Source: an uncultured delta proteobacterium
GTDB lineage: Bacteria; Myxococcota; Myxococcia; Myxococcales; 40CM-4-68-19
DNA: 64,000 nt
Assembly (NCBI GenBank): GCA_903911145.1
Contig: CAIWCD010000037.1
Coordinates: 1-64,000 of the forward strand
Direction: 5' to 3'
Positions 31,488 to 39,988 of this stretch are shown here, in pieces. A program made the position numbers and the translations under genes. Each line of letters starts with the position of its first letter. Position 1 is the first letter of the stretch. The notes below the pieces were generated by a model, which ran no database searches, had not been told where the DNA came from, and was given only the letters and a program-made list of their open reading frames with translations.

Positions 31488-32588
31488 TCACCAGCGCAGG
31501 AGGACGAGCTCGGAGCAGAAGCCCGGCCCCATCGCGAGCAGCAGACCGAGTTCGCCTGGCTGCACTTCGTTGGCATTCAACAGATCATCGAGCACGAACA
31601 GCACGGACGCGCTCGAGAGGTTTCCGACGCTCTGCAGCGAGGCCCAGCTGCGGGCGAGCGCTCGCTCGGGGAGCTTGAGCGCGCTCTCGAACGCCTCGAG
31701 CACTTTCGGTCCGCCCGAGTGGCAGACCCAGTGGCGGATGTCCTTGCGCGCCAGTCCTTGTGACGCGAGGAACGAATCGACGTCGCCGGCGATCCGCTCC
31801 TGCACCAGCGTCGGCACCTGTGGCGAGAGGATCACCTTGAAGCCGCCGTCGACGACATCCCAGCCCATCACGCGCTCGGTGTCGGGATAGAAGACCGAAC
31901 GGGTCGCGAGGATCGATGGGCCCGGTGAGCGCGGCGGCTGTGCACTCGCGAGTCCACGCCCAGCAAGGCTTTGCGCGCGGTTGTCTCCAGCGATGAGCAC
32001 GGCCGCTGCGCCATCGCCGAAGAGTCCGCTGGCGATGATGTTGGCGATCGAGATGTCCTCGCGCTGCAGCGTGAGCGAGCAGAGTTCGACGGCGACGAGC
32101 GCACTGATGCTGTCGGGGAATCCGCGAACGGCGTCGCTCGCGCGCGCGATGCCAGCTGCGCCGGCGACGCAGCCGAGGCCGAAGATCGGCGTGCGCTTGA
32201 TGTCGGGCCGAAGCCCCATCCTGTTGATGAGGCGTGCATCGATCGACGGCGTTGCCACGCCTGTGACCGTGACGAAGAAGATCTGGTCGATCTCTTTTGG
32301 ATCAAGCTGGGCGCGGTCGAGCGCGCCGCGGAGGGCGGTTTCGCCGACATCGACAGCGACTCGCGTCCAGGCATCGTTGCGCTGCGCGAACGTGGTCAGC
32401 GTCTTGTAGTCGGGGAGCGGCAGCGCAAGATGTCGGCCTCCGACGCGCACCGAACGGTGGAGTTGCTCGAGCCGCTCGAGGTTGAAATGGCGCCCGGCCC
32501 AGAGCCCGCGGAACTCCTCGAGCAGCGTCTCCTGCGAGGCGAAATGGGGCGGCAGCGCGCGCGCCGTCGAGAGAATTCGTGGGCTCAT
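31488..32588 (-). CDS. Type III polyketide synthase (chalcone synthase-like, alkylresorcinol/alkylpyrone type)
   Basis: A 366-residue synthase that extends an acyl starter with malonyl-CoA and cyclises it. The Cys-His-Asn triad is intact: C140 in GLGCVAGAAG, H290 in WVCHSGGPKVLEA and N323 in VGNLSSASVL. The closing GPGFCSELVLLRW matches the family's GxGxxxE end. Bacterial members with an ICMT-like partner make alkylpyrones or alkylresorcinols from long-chain starters. The ATG at 32588 gives the expected N-terminus (MSPRILSTARALPPH); longer in-frame starts run into the divergent promoter region. It is the first gene of the run, and its 179-base upstream gap separates it from the divergent gene at 32768. 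Confidence 0.93.
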   Translation of the reverse strand: MSPRILSTARALPPHFASQETLLEEFRGLWAGRHFNLERLEQLHRSVRVGGRHLALPLPDYKTLTTFAQRNDAWTRVAVDVGETALRGALDRAQLDPKEIDQIFFVTVTGVATPSIDARLINRMGLRPDIKRTPIFGLGCVAGAAGIARASDAVRGFPDSISALVAVELCSLTLQREDISIANIIASGLFGDGAAAVLIAGDNRAQSLAGRGLASAQPPRSPGPSILATRSVFYPDTERVMGWDVVDGGFKVILSPQVPTLVQERIAGDVDSFLASQGLARKDIRHWVCHSGGPKVLEAFESALKLPERALARSWASLQSVGNLSSASVLFVLDDLLNANEVQPGELGLLLAMGPGFCSELVLLRW

Positions 32589-32767
32589 CGTCAGTTGGCT
32601 CCCCGCGCATGGTCTTCGAGCGCGTCCACCCCTGCTCCCGTTCGGCAACGGGCGAGTGTGATGCCGAACCGGCTCGCTCGGCGCGCGCAATTCGACGTAT
32701 TCCCTACCGGCCCATCGCGGTGCGCGTTACGTTGCGAGCCGGTTCTCGAGCGGAGCACGATTCAAAC

Positions 32768-34273
32768 GTGGCAGCCATCCGAATCCTTGCCATTGCAGAC
32801 GCAAAGATGCTTCCCGCGCTGGCCAGCGGTCTGCGCGTTGGCGGTCGCTTTGAGGTGACCACCGCGGCGTTCGCCGATGTGGCCGAACTTGCCTCGGTTG
32901 CTGCTGGCGTCGATGTCGTCGCTTTCTTCTACGGATCGCGCCAGTGGCCTCTGGTGGCGGGTTTGCGCACGCTTGCCCCTGCTGTTCTCAAGCGTGGAGG
33001 ACGCGTGGTCGCGGTGCTGCAGAAGGAGCAGGCGCTGCTGCGCGATGACTGCTTCGCGGCTGGCGCTTGCGACGCGATCTTCATGCCTCTGCCGAAGGAG
33101 GCGTTCGTCGCCCGGCTCTTCGACGCTGCGACGAGTGCCTTCGCTCCAGGTGTTTCGCGGGCCGCTGCGGTCATCGTCGTTGGATCTTCGCCAGCGCTCG
33201 AACTCGGCGATGCCAAAGTCTCAATACAGGGCATCGAAGCGCGCGCGGCCGCGCTCAGCGCGGACGAGAGGATTCGCGTGAGCTGGACCGACGGACGATC
33301 GTTCACCCGGTGGAGCCTGGTTGTGCAGAGCGACGCTGGCGGCGTCCGTCTGCGATTCGTGGGTGCGACGCCCGATGAAGACGCGCAACTGCACGACTGG
33401 GTGCAGCAGCCTGTCGAGGCGGCGATTCGCAGCGCCGAGGCGAGCGCGCCGACGCGGATCGAACTCAAGGCCGTGGAAGAGCCTCCCTCGATCCCTGCGA
33501 CCATCGTGGATGTTCCCTCGTTTCCTGCGACGATCGCGGAGGTCGCCGCGGTCGACCCTCCTGCCGCTGCAGTAGCGCCCGTCTCGTCGACGATTCTCGT
33601 TCAGCCGCCGGCGCCCAGCGGGCTTGACTCGCTCTTTGACGACGTGCCGCGCCCGAGTTCCGAGACGATCGAAGCGATCGTCGCGCCCGTTCAACTCACG
33701 GATTCGAAGGTCGTGGCGCTGCCGCCGCCGGCCGTTGCTTCGCAGGTCGACACCGAGGCCCCGACGTCGAAGCGAAGCCTCGTCACGAATGCTTCGGCGC
33801 AAAGAGGCAAGTCGGCGAGTCGCATGAAGTGGGTCGCGTTGGCGCTCTGCGGAGCGGTCGCGGTGGCCACCATTGCCTACGCGTTCGGCTTCTCCTCTCT
33901 GCGGACCCGTGCGGCGTCACCAGCGCTTCTCGCGCAGGCTGGGAGCGGGGTTGCGGCGATCTCCCTGTCTCGCGCGACCGCGGTCGTGACGGTGTCTCCG
34001 GACTGGATCGATGCGCCAGGGCGTCCGGCGCGATTGGCGCGCCTCTGCGTTGTGCTCGCTTCTGCCAGCATCAAGCAGGCCTCTCTGGGCCTCGATGGGC
34101 GCGCACCGAATGCGCAACTAGAGGTGCCTTCCTGTCTGGCGATCGGTCTTCCCGCCGAGGCACCGCTTCCCGTCGTCGCGCCGACTGCGCCGCCGCCGCC
34201 TCCCGTGGTCGTGCTTCCTCCTGCGGTCGAGAGACCCTCCGCGCACCAGGGGCACAAGCCGCGCGCGAAGTGA
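32768..34273 (+). CDS. Single-pass membrane protein with receiver-like N-terminus, function unknown
   Basis: A 501-residue protein without a recognised family. Residues 1 to ~120 look like a degenerate response-regulator fold (AIRILAIADAKMLPALASGL, DVVAFFYGSRQ, GGRVVAVLQKEQALL, ACDAIFMPLPKEAF) but lack a clear phospho-acceptor Asp. A short beta-rich part follows (IRVSWTDGRSFTRWSLVVQS...VRLRFVGATP) that vaguely recalls PilZ. A Pro/Ala/Ser linker of ~130 residues comes next, then one membrane helix (MKWVALALCGAVAVATIAYA) and a ~120-residue end with a Pro-rich tail. The order suggests a cytoplasmic sensing head and an outside segment. GTG at 32768 is chosen with GGAG 12 bases upstream; other starts are possible. 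Divergent from the lipid cluster. Confidence 0.65.
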   Translation: MAAIRILAIADAKMLPALASGLRVGGRFEVTTAAFADVAELASVAAGVDVVAFFYGSRQWPLVAGLRTLAPAVLKRGGRVVAVLQKEQALLRDDCFAAGACDAIFMPLPKEAFVARLFDAATSAFAPGVSRAAAVIVVGSSPALELGDAKVSIQGIEARAAALSADERIRVSWTDGRSFTRWSLVVQSDAGGVRLRFVGATPDEDAQLHDWVQQPVEAAIRSAEASAPTRIELKAVEEPPSIPATIVDVPSFPATIAEVAAVDPPAAAVAPVSSTILVQPPAPSGLDSLFDDVPRPSSETIEAIVAPVQLTDSKVVALPPPAVASQVDTEAPTSKRSLVTNASAQRGKSASRMKWVALALCGAVAVATIAYAFGFSSLRTRAASPALLAQAGSGVAAISLSRATAVVTVSPDWIDAPGRPARLARLCVVLASASIKQASLGLDGRAPNAQLEVPSCLAIGLPAEAPLPVVAPTAPPPPPVVVLPPAVERPSAHQGHKPRAK

Positions 34274-34300
34274 TTTGCCGTGGTCGCTTCGCGTGGCGCC

Positions 34301-35461
34301 TCAGCGCTTCTTGCGTGCGAGGAGATCTGCCGGCACCAGCGCGCCTTCACCGAAGCGGGCATTGATCTGATCGAGCGATCGATTGAGCCGCGTCCGCTTT
34401 TCATCCTCGCGTTCAAAGAGCGAGCGCTGCGCGGCGGGCCGGTCGAACCCGCTCGCGTACACGCCGGTCAGCCGGATGGGGCGCGTCGGCGCGAGTGCAT
34501 CGAGCAGCGCGGCGGCGTTGCGGAAGAGAGCAGCACCGTCGTCGCACGGTTCGCTGAGAGTCGCTTGCCTCGTCGCTTGTTCGAAATTGGAAAACTTGAT
34601 CTTCAGCGTCACCGTGCGTGCGCGCAGGCCCGCCCGGCGCAGGCGCGCGGCGACGTGCTGCGATTGGTCGTGAAGGATCGGAAGCAGATCTTCCCGTTCG
34701 ATCAGATCCTCCTCGAAGGTCTCTTCGGCGCCGAGCGAGCGCGCCGCACGATCGGGTTGCACCTCGCGTGCATCGACTCCATTGGCGAGATCGTGCAGCC
34801 AGGGGCCTGCTTGTCCGAGCGCGCGCGTGAGCTCTCCGCGGTTCGCGCGCGCGATGTCTCCGATGGTCTTGAGCCGCATGCGGGCAAGCTGCTCGCCGGT
34901 CTTTGGACCGACGCCTGAAAGTCGCGCGACCGGCATCGCGGCAATGAAGTCGCGCACGGCCCCGAACGGAATCTCGGTGAGGCCGCCCGGCTTCTTCACA
35001 TCACTGGCGATCTTGGCGGCGAACTTTACTTCGGAGATCCCGACGGCGCAGGAGAGTGAGAGTTCATCGCGGACGCGGCGCTGGATCGTTTCGCCGATCG
35101 CGCGCGGAGTTCCGAACAGCTCCTGCGAATGCGTGACGTCGAGGAACGCCTCGTCGAGAGAGAGTCCTTCGACCTCGGGCGTGAAGGATTCGAAGATGGC
35201 GAAGACCTGCTCGCTGACGGCCGCGTAGCGTTTGAGGTCGGGAGGGACGACCACGAGCCCCTTGCAGAGCGCGAGCGCGCGCACCATGGGCATCGCAGAG
35301 CGGACTCCGAACTTCCGCGCTTCGTAGCTCGCGGCGGCGACCACGCTGCGGCGCGAAGCTCCGCCGACCGCCACCGGACGGCCGCGCAGCGAGGGATCGT
35401 CCCGCTGCTCGACCGAGGCATAGAAGGCGTCCATGTCGACATGGAGAATCGCGCGCTGCAT
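34301..35461 (-). CDS. dinB: DNA polymerase IV (Y-family translesion polymerase)
   Basis: A 386-residue DinB, slightly longer than the E. coli enzyme. It copies past damaged bases and lacks proofreading. The palm domain begins with HVDMDAFYASVEQRDDPSL (metal-binding Asp, steric-gate Phe/Tyr), and the second metal site is in GLSLDEAFLDVT. The SYEARKFGVRSAMPM block and helix-hairpin-helix GVGPKTGEQLARM are typical. No beta-clamp-binding QL-x-LF peptide is obvious at the C-terminus, which ends in a basic ALVPADLLARKKR. The gene starts 26 bases from the divergent deacetylase-like gene. I saw no LexA box, so SOS control is not shown. Confidence 0.94.
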   Translation of the reverse strand: MQRAILHVDMDAFYASVEQRDDPSLRGRPVAVGGASRRSVVAAASYEARKFGVRSAMPMVRALALCKGLVVVPPDLKRYAAVSEQVFAIFESFTPEVEGLSLDEAFLDVTHSQELFGTPRAIGETIQRRVRDELSLSCAVGISEVKFAAKIASDVKKPGGLTEIPFGAVRDFIAAMPVARLSGVGPKTGEQLARMRLKTIGDIARANRGELTRALGQAGPWLHDLANGVDAREVQPDRAARSLGAEETFEEDLIEREDLLPILHDQSQHVAARLRRAGLRARTVTLKIKFSNFEQATRQATLSEPCDDGAALFRNAAALLDALAPTRPIRLTGVYASGFDRPAAQRSLFEREDEKRTRLNRSLDQINARFGEGALVPADLLARKKR

Positions 35462-35487
35462 CGCCGCCTATTGTATGAGCAAGCGCG

Positions 35488-37302
35488 ATGTTCCACGCCG
35501 TCGCAAATCGTCTGCGCCGCTTCTGGTACGGCCTCGCGCTCGAGGTCTGGTACGATCCGGCCTATCGCCTTCCTCTGCCCGGGCTCGAGGTGGCGACTGG
35601 CTTCGAACCGCGTCGGGCGGACTTCGTCGCCTGGTATCTGCGCGGAAGCCACGCCATCAAGCAGAGCAATCTGCGCACGCCGCGGCGGGCGACCTACGCA
35701 GAGATGTCGCGTGTGCACACGCACGAGTTCCTCGACGCGATCTCGCGCCCCCAGGACCTCGGGCGCATCTTCTCCGTCGAGCCGGGGCAGCTTCCCGTCG
35801 ACGAGCTCATTCGCTCGATTCGCCTGGCCGTCGGCGGGACGATCGACGCCACGAAGAGTGTCCTCGCGCCGGGAGGTGCGCGCATGGGCCGTCGCGCGCT
35901 CAACCTGCTCGGCGGGTTCCATCACGCAGGCCCCGCGAGCGCGGGCGGGTTCTGCGCGATCAACGACATGGCCGTCGCGATCGCAGCTGTGCGCGATGAG
36001 GGCTTCCGCGGCCGCATCGCCATCCTCGACCTCGACGCGCATCCACCCGATGGGACCGCGGCCTGCTTGCGCGACGACGCACTCTGCTGGATCGGCTCGA
36101 TCTCCGGCGCAGGGTGGGGCGCCTACGAGCGGCAGGTCGACGAGATCGTCATCCCGGGCGCAGGCGACGAGGAATATCTGGCCGCGCTCGAGCAGCTCCT
36201 CTCGCGCATGCCGAAGGATTGCGAACTGGCGTTCGTCGTTGCTGGCGGCGACGTTCTCGCGGGCGACGCGCTCGGCAAGCTCAAGCTCACGCTCGACGGC
36301 GTGCGCCGCCGCGATCTGCGCGTCGCCGACGCGCTCATTCGCACTCCGTCCGTCTGGGTGCCTGCGGGCGGGTACGGGCCGAACGCATGGCGCTCGCTCG
36401 CAGGCACGGGACTCGCGCTCTCGGTCGCGTCTCGAGTTGTGATCCCCGCGCGCTACGATCCTCTCGGCGCCCGCTTCGCTTCTGTCTCCCGCAAGCTCGC
36501 TCGCGAAGAGCTCGGGCACGGCGACGATCTCTCGATGGACGACGTGCTGCAGGATCTCGGCATGCGCTCGCCGGGCACGGCTCTCGTCCTCGGCCTCTAC
36601 AGCGCTGCGGGCATCGAGGCCGCGCTCGAGCACTACGGACTTCTGCGCGAGTTGTCGCGACTCGGCTACGGCCCGTTCCGCGTTGAGATCCAGGCGCACT
36701 CGCCGGGCGATCGCATTCAGTTGTTCGGCGGAGATGTGGATGGCAAGGAGCACCTGCTCGTCGAGGTTGTGCTCGAGCGCCGCGAGGTCGACGGCTCGTC
36801 CGTGCTCTACGTGCATTGGCTGACGATGCGCCACCCGCGCGCGCAGTTCTCCACGCTGCGGCCGAGGCTCCCAGGGCAGGAGGTTCCGGGGCTCGGGCTC
36901 GCACGCGAAGTGAGTGAACTGCTCGCGCGCATGGCGGTCCGGCTCGATCTCGATGGGCTCGCGTTTCGTCCGTCCGGCTACCACACGGCGGTGAACGGTC
37001 GCGTCCAGGAGTTGCGCTTCACCAATGCTGCGCGGCAGGGGCGCTTCGAAGCGCTGATGCGCGACCTCTCGCGATTCACGCTTCTCGAGGCGACGCAGGC
37101 GATTGCCTCCGGCCGCGTGCGGATGAACGGCGCGCCCTACGTCTGGGAGGCCGACGAGATGGTGCGGTGGCTGAAGAAGCACCCGGTCACCGACGGTGCT
37201 GCCGTGCAGGCTGAGCGTGAGCGCGTGCAGTGCACGGTCGTGCCGGTAGATGGTTTGAGTGCCAATCATTCTCCGGCGGCGCCGCCCGGTGGCGCGAGAT
37301 GA
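35488..37302 (+). CDS. Histone deacetylase-superfamily hydrolase with long unknown C-terminal part
   Basis: A 604-residue protein. The first ~330 residues are an arginase/deacetylase fold of the class II HDAC/AcuC type, which removes acyl groups from lysines or polyamines with zinc. The active-site set is complete: H145-H146 in GGFHHAGPASAGG, zinc ligands D183 and H185 in LDLDAHPPDG and D255 in AGGDVLAGD, and the transition-state Tyr296 in AGGYGPNAW. The remaining ~270 residues (from SMDDVLQDLGM onward) are not part of the usual domain. They include FRVEIQAHSPGDRIQLFGGD and a tail VRWLKKHPV, with no family that I recognise. The stop overlaps the start of a GT2 gene (ATGA). No clear ribosome site precedes the ATG at 35488. 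Confidence 0.85.
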   Translation: MFHAVANRLRRFWYGLALEVWYDPAYRLPLPGLEVATGFEPRRADFVAWYLRGSHAIKQSNLRTPRRATYAEMSRVHTHEFLDAISRPQDLGRIFSVEPGQLPVDELIRSIRLAVGGTIDATKSVLAPGGARMGRRALNLLGGFHHAGPASAGGFCAINDMAVAIAAVRDEGFRGRIAILDLDAHPPDGTAACLRDDALCWIGSISGAGWGAYERQVDEIVIPGAGDEEYLAALEQLLSRMPKDCELAFVVAGGDVLAGDALGKLKLTLDGVRRRDLRVADALIRTPSVWVPAGGYGPNAWRSLAGTGLALSVASRVVIPARYDPLGARFASVSRKLAREELGHGDDLSMDDVLQDLGMRSPGTALVLGLYSAAGIEAALEHYGLLRELSRLGYGPFRVEIQAHSPGDRIQLFGGDVDGKEHLLVEVVLERREVDGSSVLYVHWLTMRHPRAQFSTLRPRLPGQEVPGLGLAREVSELLARMAVRLDLDGLAFRPSGYHTAVNGRVQELRFTNAARQGRFEALMRDLSRFTLLEATQAIASGRVRMNGAPYVWEADEMVRWLKKHPVTDGAAVQAERERVQCTVVPVDGLSANHSPAAPPGGAR

Positions 37303-38060
37303 AGATCAGCGTCATCACGCCGACCCGCAATCGCGAGTCGCGCCTCCGCGCCATGTACGCCTGCTTCTGCGCGCAGAGTTGGCCTGAGCGCGAGTTGCTG
37401 ATTCTCGACGACAGTTCGGCCCCTTCGCCATTCTTCTCCACGATAAATGACCCGCGGGTCATGTATCGGCATTCGCTGCAGCCGATCGTGCTCGGCGAGA
37501 AGAGAAACCAGCTGGTGTCCGAGGCGCGCGGGGAGCTCGTGGCGCACTTCGATGACGACGATCTCTACGGCCCCGACTACCTGACGCGCATGGTGCAACT
37601 GCGCGGCGAGGCCGACCTCTTCACTCTCTCTGGTTGGTTCTCCTACGTCGAGCAGGGCGGCGCATTCTGGTACTGGGACACCGAGCGCGTGCTCCCGTAC
37701 CGATACGCCGTCTCAGGCCGCGAGGTCGTGCCGCAGCAGCGGCCGCCAACGATCAACACAAAGGAGCGGCGGGTCGATCTCGATCTCTGGGGCTACGGCT
37801 TTTCCTACCTCTATACGAAAGCCGCCTGGGCGAGGGCGCCGTTCGCGCCGGTCAAGTTCGGCGAGGATCACGCGTTCGCCACGCGCCTCGGCGAACTCGG
37901 CTGCGCGCGCGCCTACGCGCCGGATCATGAGGGGCTCGCGCTGCACATCCTGCACGGTGCAAACAGTTCGCGGATCTTTCCGCAGTACGCGCTGCCCGCT
38001 TTTGCGGCCCACGCTCTTTTCGGCACGTGGCTTTCGCCGTTGCTGAACAGTGCGCGATGA
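37299..38060 (+). CDS. Family 2 glycosyltransferase
   Basis: A 253-residue GT-A enzyme. It opens with MKISVITPTRNRESRLRAMY, the nucleotide-sugar binding start of GT2 enzymes. The metal-binding acidic cluster is HFDDDDLYGPDYL, and a catalytic-loop candidate GEDHAFATRL lies near residue 188. No membrane helices are seen, so it should be cytoplasmic. The donor and acceptor cannot be deduced. Its ATG overlaps the stop of the deacetylase-like gene and its stop overlaps the next start, so it is the middle gene of a translationally coupled trio. Confidence 0.87.
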   Translation: MKISVITPTRNRESRLRAMYACFCAQSWPERELLILDDSSAPSPFFSTINDPRVMYRHSLQPIVLGEKRNQLVSEARGELVAHFDDDDLYGPDYLTRMVQLRGEADLFTLSGWFSYVEQGGAFWYWDTERVLPYRYAVSGREVVPQQRPPTINTKERRVDLDLWGYGFSYLYTKAAWARAPFAPVKFGEDHAFATRLGELGCARAYAPDHEGLALHILHGANSSRIFPQYALPAFAAHALFGTWLSPLLNSAR

Positions 38061-39943
38061 GCCGCCCCGATCCGACAGCGACGCTCGAGGCCCATTTCGA
38101 GAAGCTCGCGCTGCTGCTCGGGCGCGAACGCGACGCGGAGCGGGAGCGATTCGCCGACGCAGAGGCGAATCTGACACTGCTTGAACGCGACGCGCGCGGG
38201 ACTGCGATCGCGCAGGCTGAATCGATCGACACCGGGAGACTGTCGGGTCGGTTCGTGCTGACGCTGGCGCGTCCGGGCAACGCAGAGCTTGGCGCCGGCG
38301 CGATCCGCAGCGGTGCTCGCGTGCGTCTTCGGCCACGTCGCGGCGAGTTTGCACAGAGCGAACTTCCGCAGGGAATCGTCTCTCGTCGGACGCGGTCGCG
38401 GCTGACGATTGCGCTCGACGAGCCACCGCCGGATTGGGCCACGGAGGGGCGGCTCGCGATTGAATTGCTTCCGTCGGCGATCACGCACGAACGCTTGCTG
38501 GGCGCGGTCCGGCGCATGCGCGACACGAAAGAGGGCAAGCGCTGGCACGCGCGGTTGTCAGGCGCGCCTCCGCGTCTGGACCTCGAGTCGGTGCATGAAG
38601 GCGGTGCCCTCGACTCGTCGTTCAACGTCGAGCAGCAGCAGGCGATCGCGCTCTGCGAGCGGGCGCAGGACGTCGCACTCGTGCATGGGCCTCCGGGCAC
38701 AGGAAAGACGACCGTTCTCGTCGAGTTGATCCGCCGCGCAGTCGCGCGTGGTGAGCAGGTGCTGGCGTGCGCGCCATCGAATCTCGCGGTCGACAACCTC
38801 GTCGAACGGTTGGCGGGAGCCGGCCTCGACTGCGTGCGACTCGGCCATCCCGCGCGCGTGCTTGCGTCGGTGATCGAGCACACGCTCGAGGAGAAAGCGA
38901 GCGCGCATCCCGACGCGCAGCTTGCGCGCGAGTTGGTTCGCCAGGCGCTGCGGCTCAAGGCAGACGCGGCCAAGCGCGATCAGCGCAGAGGTGCAGATCG
39001 GTTCTCGAACGCGCGAGCGCAGGAGCGTGAGGCGCGACAACTCTTCGCCGAAGCGCGCGCCAAGGAGGATTCTGCTGAGCGCGACGTGCTCTCTCGCGCG
39101 CAGGTTGTGCTCGCGACGTTGACGGGTCTCGAGTCGGGCGTGCTCGGCGCGCGGCGATTCGCACTCTCTGTCGTCGATGAGGCGACGCAGGCTGTCGAGC
39201 CCGCGGTCTATCTCGCGCTGCTGCGCGCCGATCGGGCTGTGCTCGCAGGCGATCACCTCCAGTTGCCGCCGACGGTGCTCGCGCAGGACGCGCAACCGCT
39301 CGCGCTCTCGCTCTTCGAGCGGCTGCAGTCGCTCGCGCCGACATCGATGGTGACTCTCCTGACGCAGCATCGGATGCACCAGCAGATCATGGAGATCCCT
39401 TCTCGCGTCATGTATGCGGGCAAGCTGCGGGCACACGAGAGCGCGGCTGCGCGGGCGCTCGACGATCATCCTCTCGTCGTCATCGACACGGCTGGGCGTG
39501 GCTTTGAAGAGGAGACGCCCGAGGGCAGCGACTCGAAGTGCAATCCGGGCGAAGCCGAACTCTGCGCCACCGAGGCGCGGGCGCTGCTCGCACTCGGCGT
39601 CCCTCCTGACGAACTGGCCGTGATCGCGCCCTACGACGCGCAGTGCGTGCGCATCCGGCAGCTGCTCAACGACGAGGTCGAGCGGGGAGTCGAGGTCGAC
39701 ACGGTCGACGGCTTCCAGGGGCGCGAGAAGGACGCCGTCATCGTCTCCCTCGTGCGCAGCAACGATCGATGCGAGCTCGGCTTCGTCGCGGATCTGCGTC
39801 GCCTCAACGTCGCGCTGACGCGAGCGCGCAAGAAGCTCATCGTGATCGGAGACGGGGCGACGCTTGCCCGCCAACCGCTCGTCGACGCGCTCTTCGAGCA
39901 CGCAAGAGTTGTTGGCGGCTGGATCTCGGCGTGGGAGAAGTAG
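38057..39943 (+). CDS. UPF1/IGHMBP2-like superfamily 1B helicase
   Basis: A 628-residue helicase of the UPF1-like (DNA2/NAM7) group. An N-terminal beta-barrel-like region (residues ~60-140) precedes the motor. Walker A is GPPGTGKTT at 211-219, motif Ia is LACAPSNLAVDNLVERL, motif II is SVVDEATQAVEP, and motif III is LAGDHLQLPPTVL. Motif IV is LTQHRMHQQIMEIPS, motif V VDTVDGFQGREKDAVIVSLVRSN, and motif VI LNVALTRARKKLIVIGD. All ATPase and nucleic-acid contacts are present, so it should be an active 5'-3' translocase on RNA or DNA. The bacterial role of this branch is poorly defined. It starts at 38057 within an ATGA overlap with the GT2 gene. Confidence 0.92.
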   Translation: MSRPDPTATLEAHFEKLALLLGRERDAERERFADAEANLTLLERDARGTAIAQAESIDTGRLSGRFVLTLARPGNAELGAGAIRSGARVRLRPRRGEFAQSELPQGIVSRRTRSRLTIALDEPPPDWATEGRLAIELLPSAITHERLLGAVRRMRDTKEGKRWHARLSGAPPRLDLESVHEGGALDSSFNVEQQQAIALCERAQDVALVHGPPGTGKTTVLVELIRRAVARGEQVLACAPSNLAVDNLVERLAGAGLDCVRLGHPARVLASVIEHTLEEKASAHPDAQLARELVRQALRLKADAAKRDQRRGADRFSNARAQEREARQLFAEARAKEDSAERDVLSRAQVVLATLTGLESGVLGARRFALSVVDEATQAVEPAVYLALLRADRAVLAGDHLQLPPTVLAQDAQPLALSLFERLQSLAPTSMVTLLTQHRMHQQIMEIPSRVMYAGKLRAHESAAARALDDHPLVVIDTAGRGFEEETPEGSDSKCNPGEAELCATEARALLALGVPPDELAVIAPYDAQCVRIRQLLNDEVERGVEVDTVDGFQGREKDAVIVSLVRSNDRCELGFVADLRRLNVALTRARKKLIVIGDGATLARQPLVDALFEHARVVGGWISAWEK

Positions 39944-39988
39944 CTTTGTGGACCTTCGTCTGAGCGGAGCCAAGACACGAGGGCAGGG

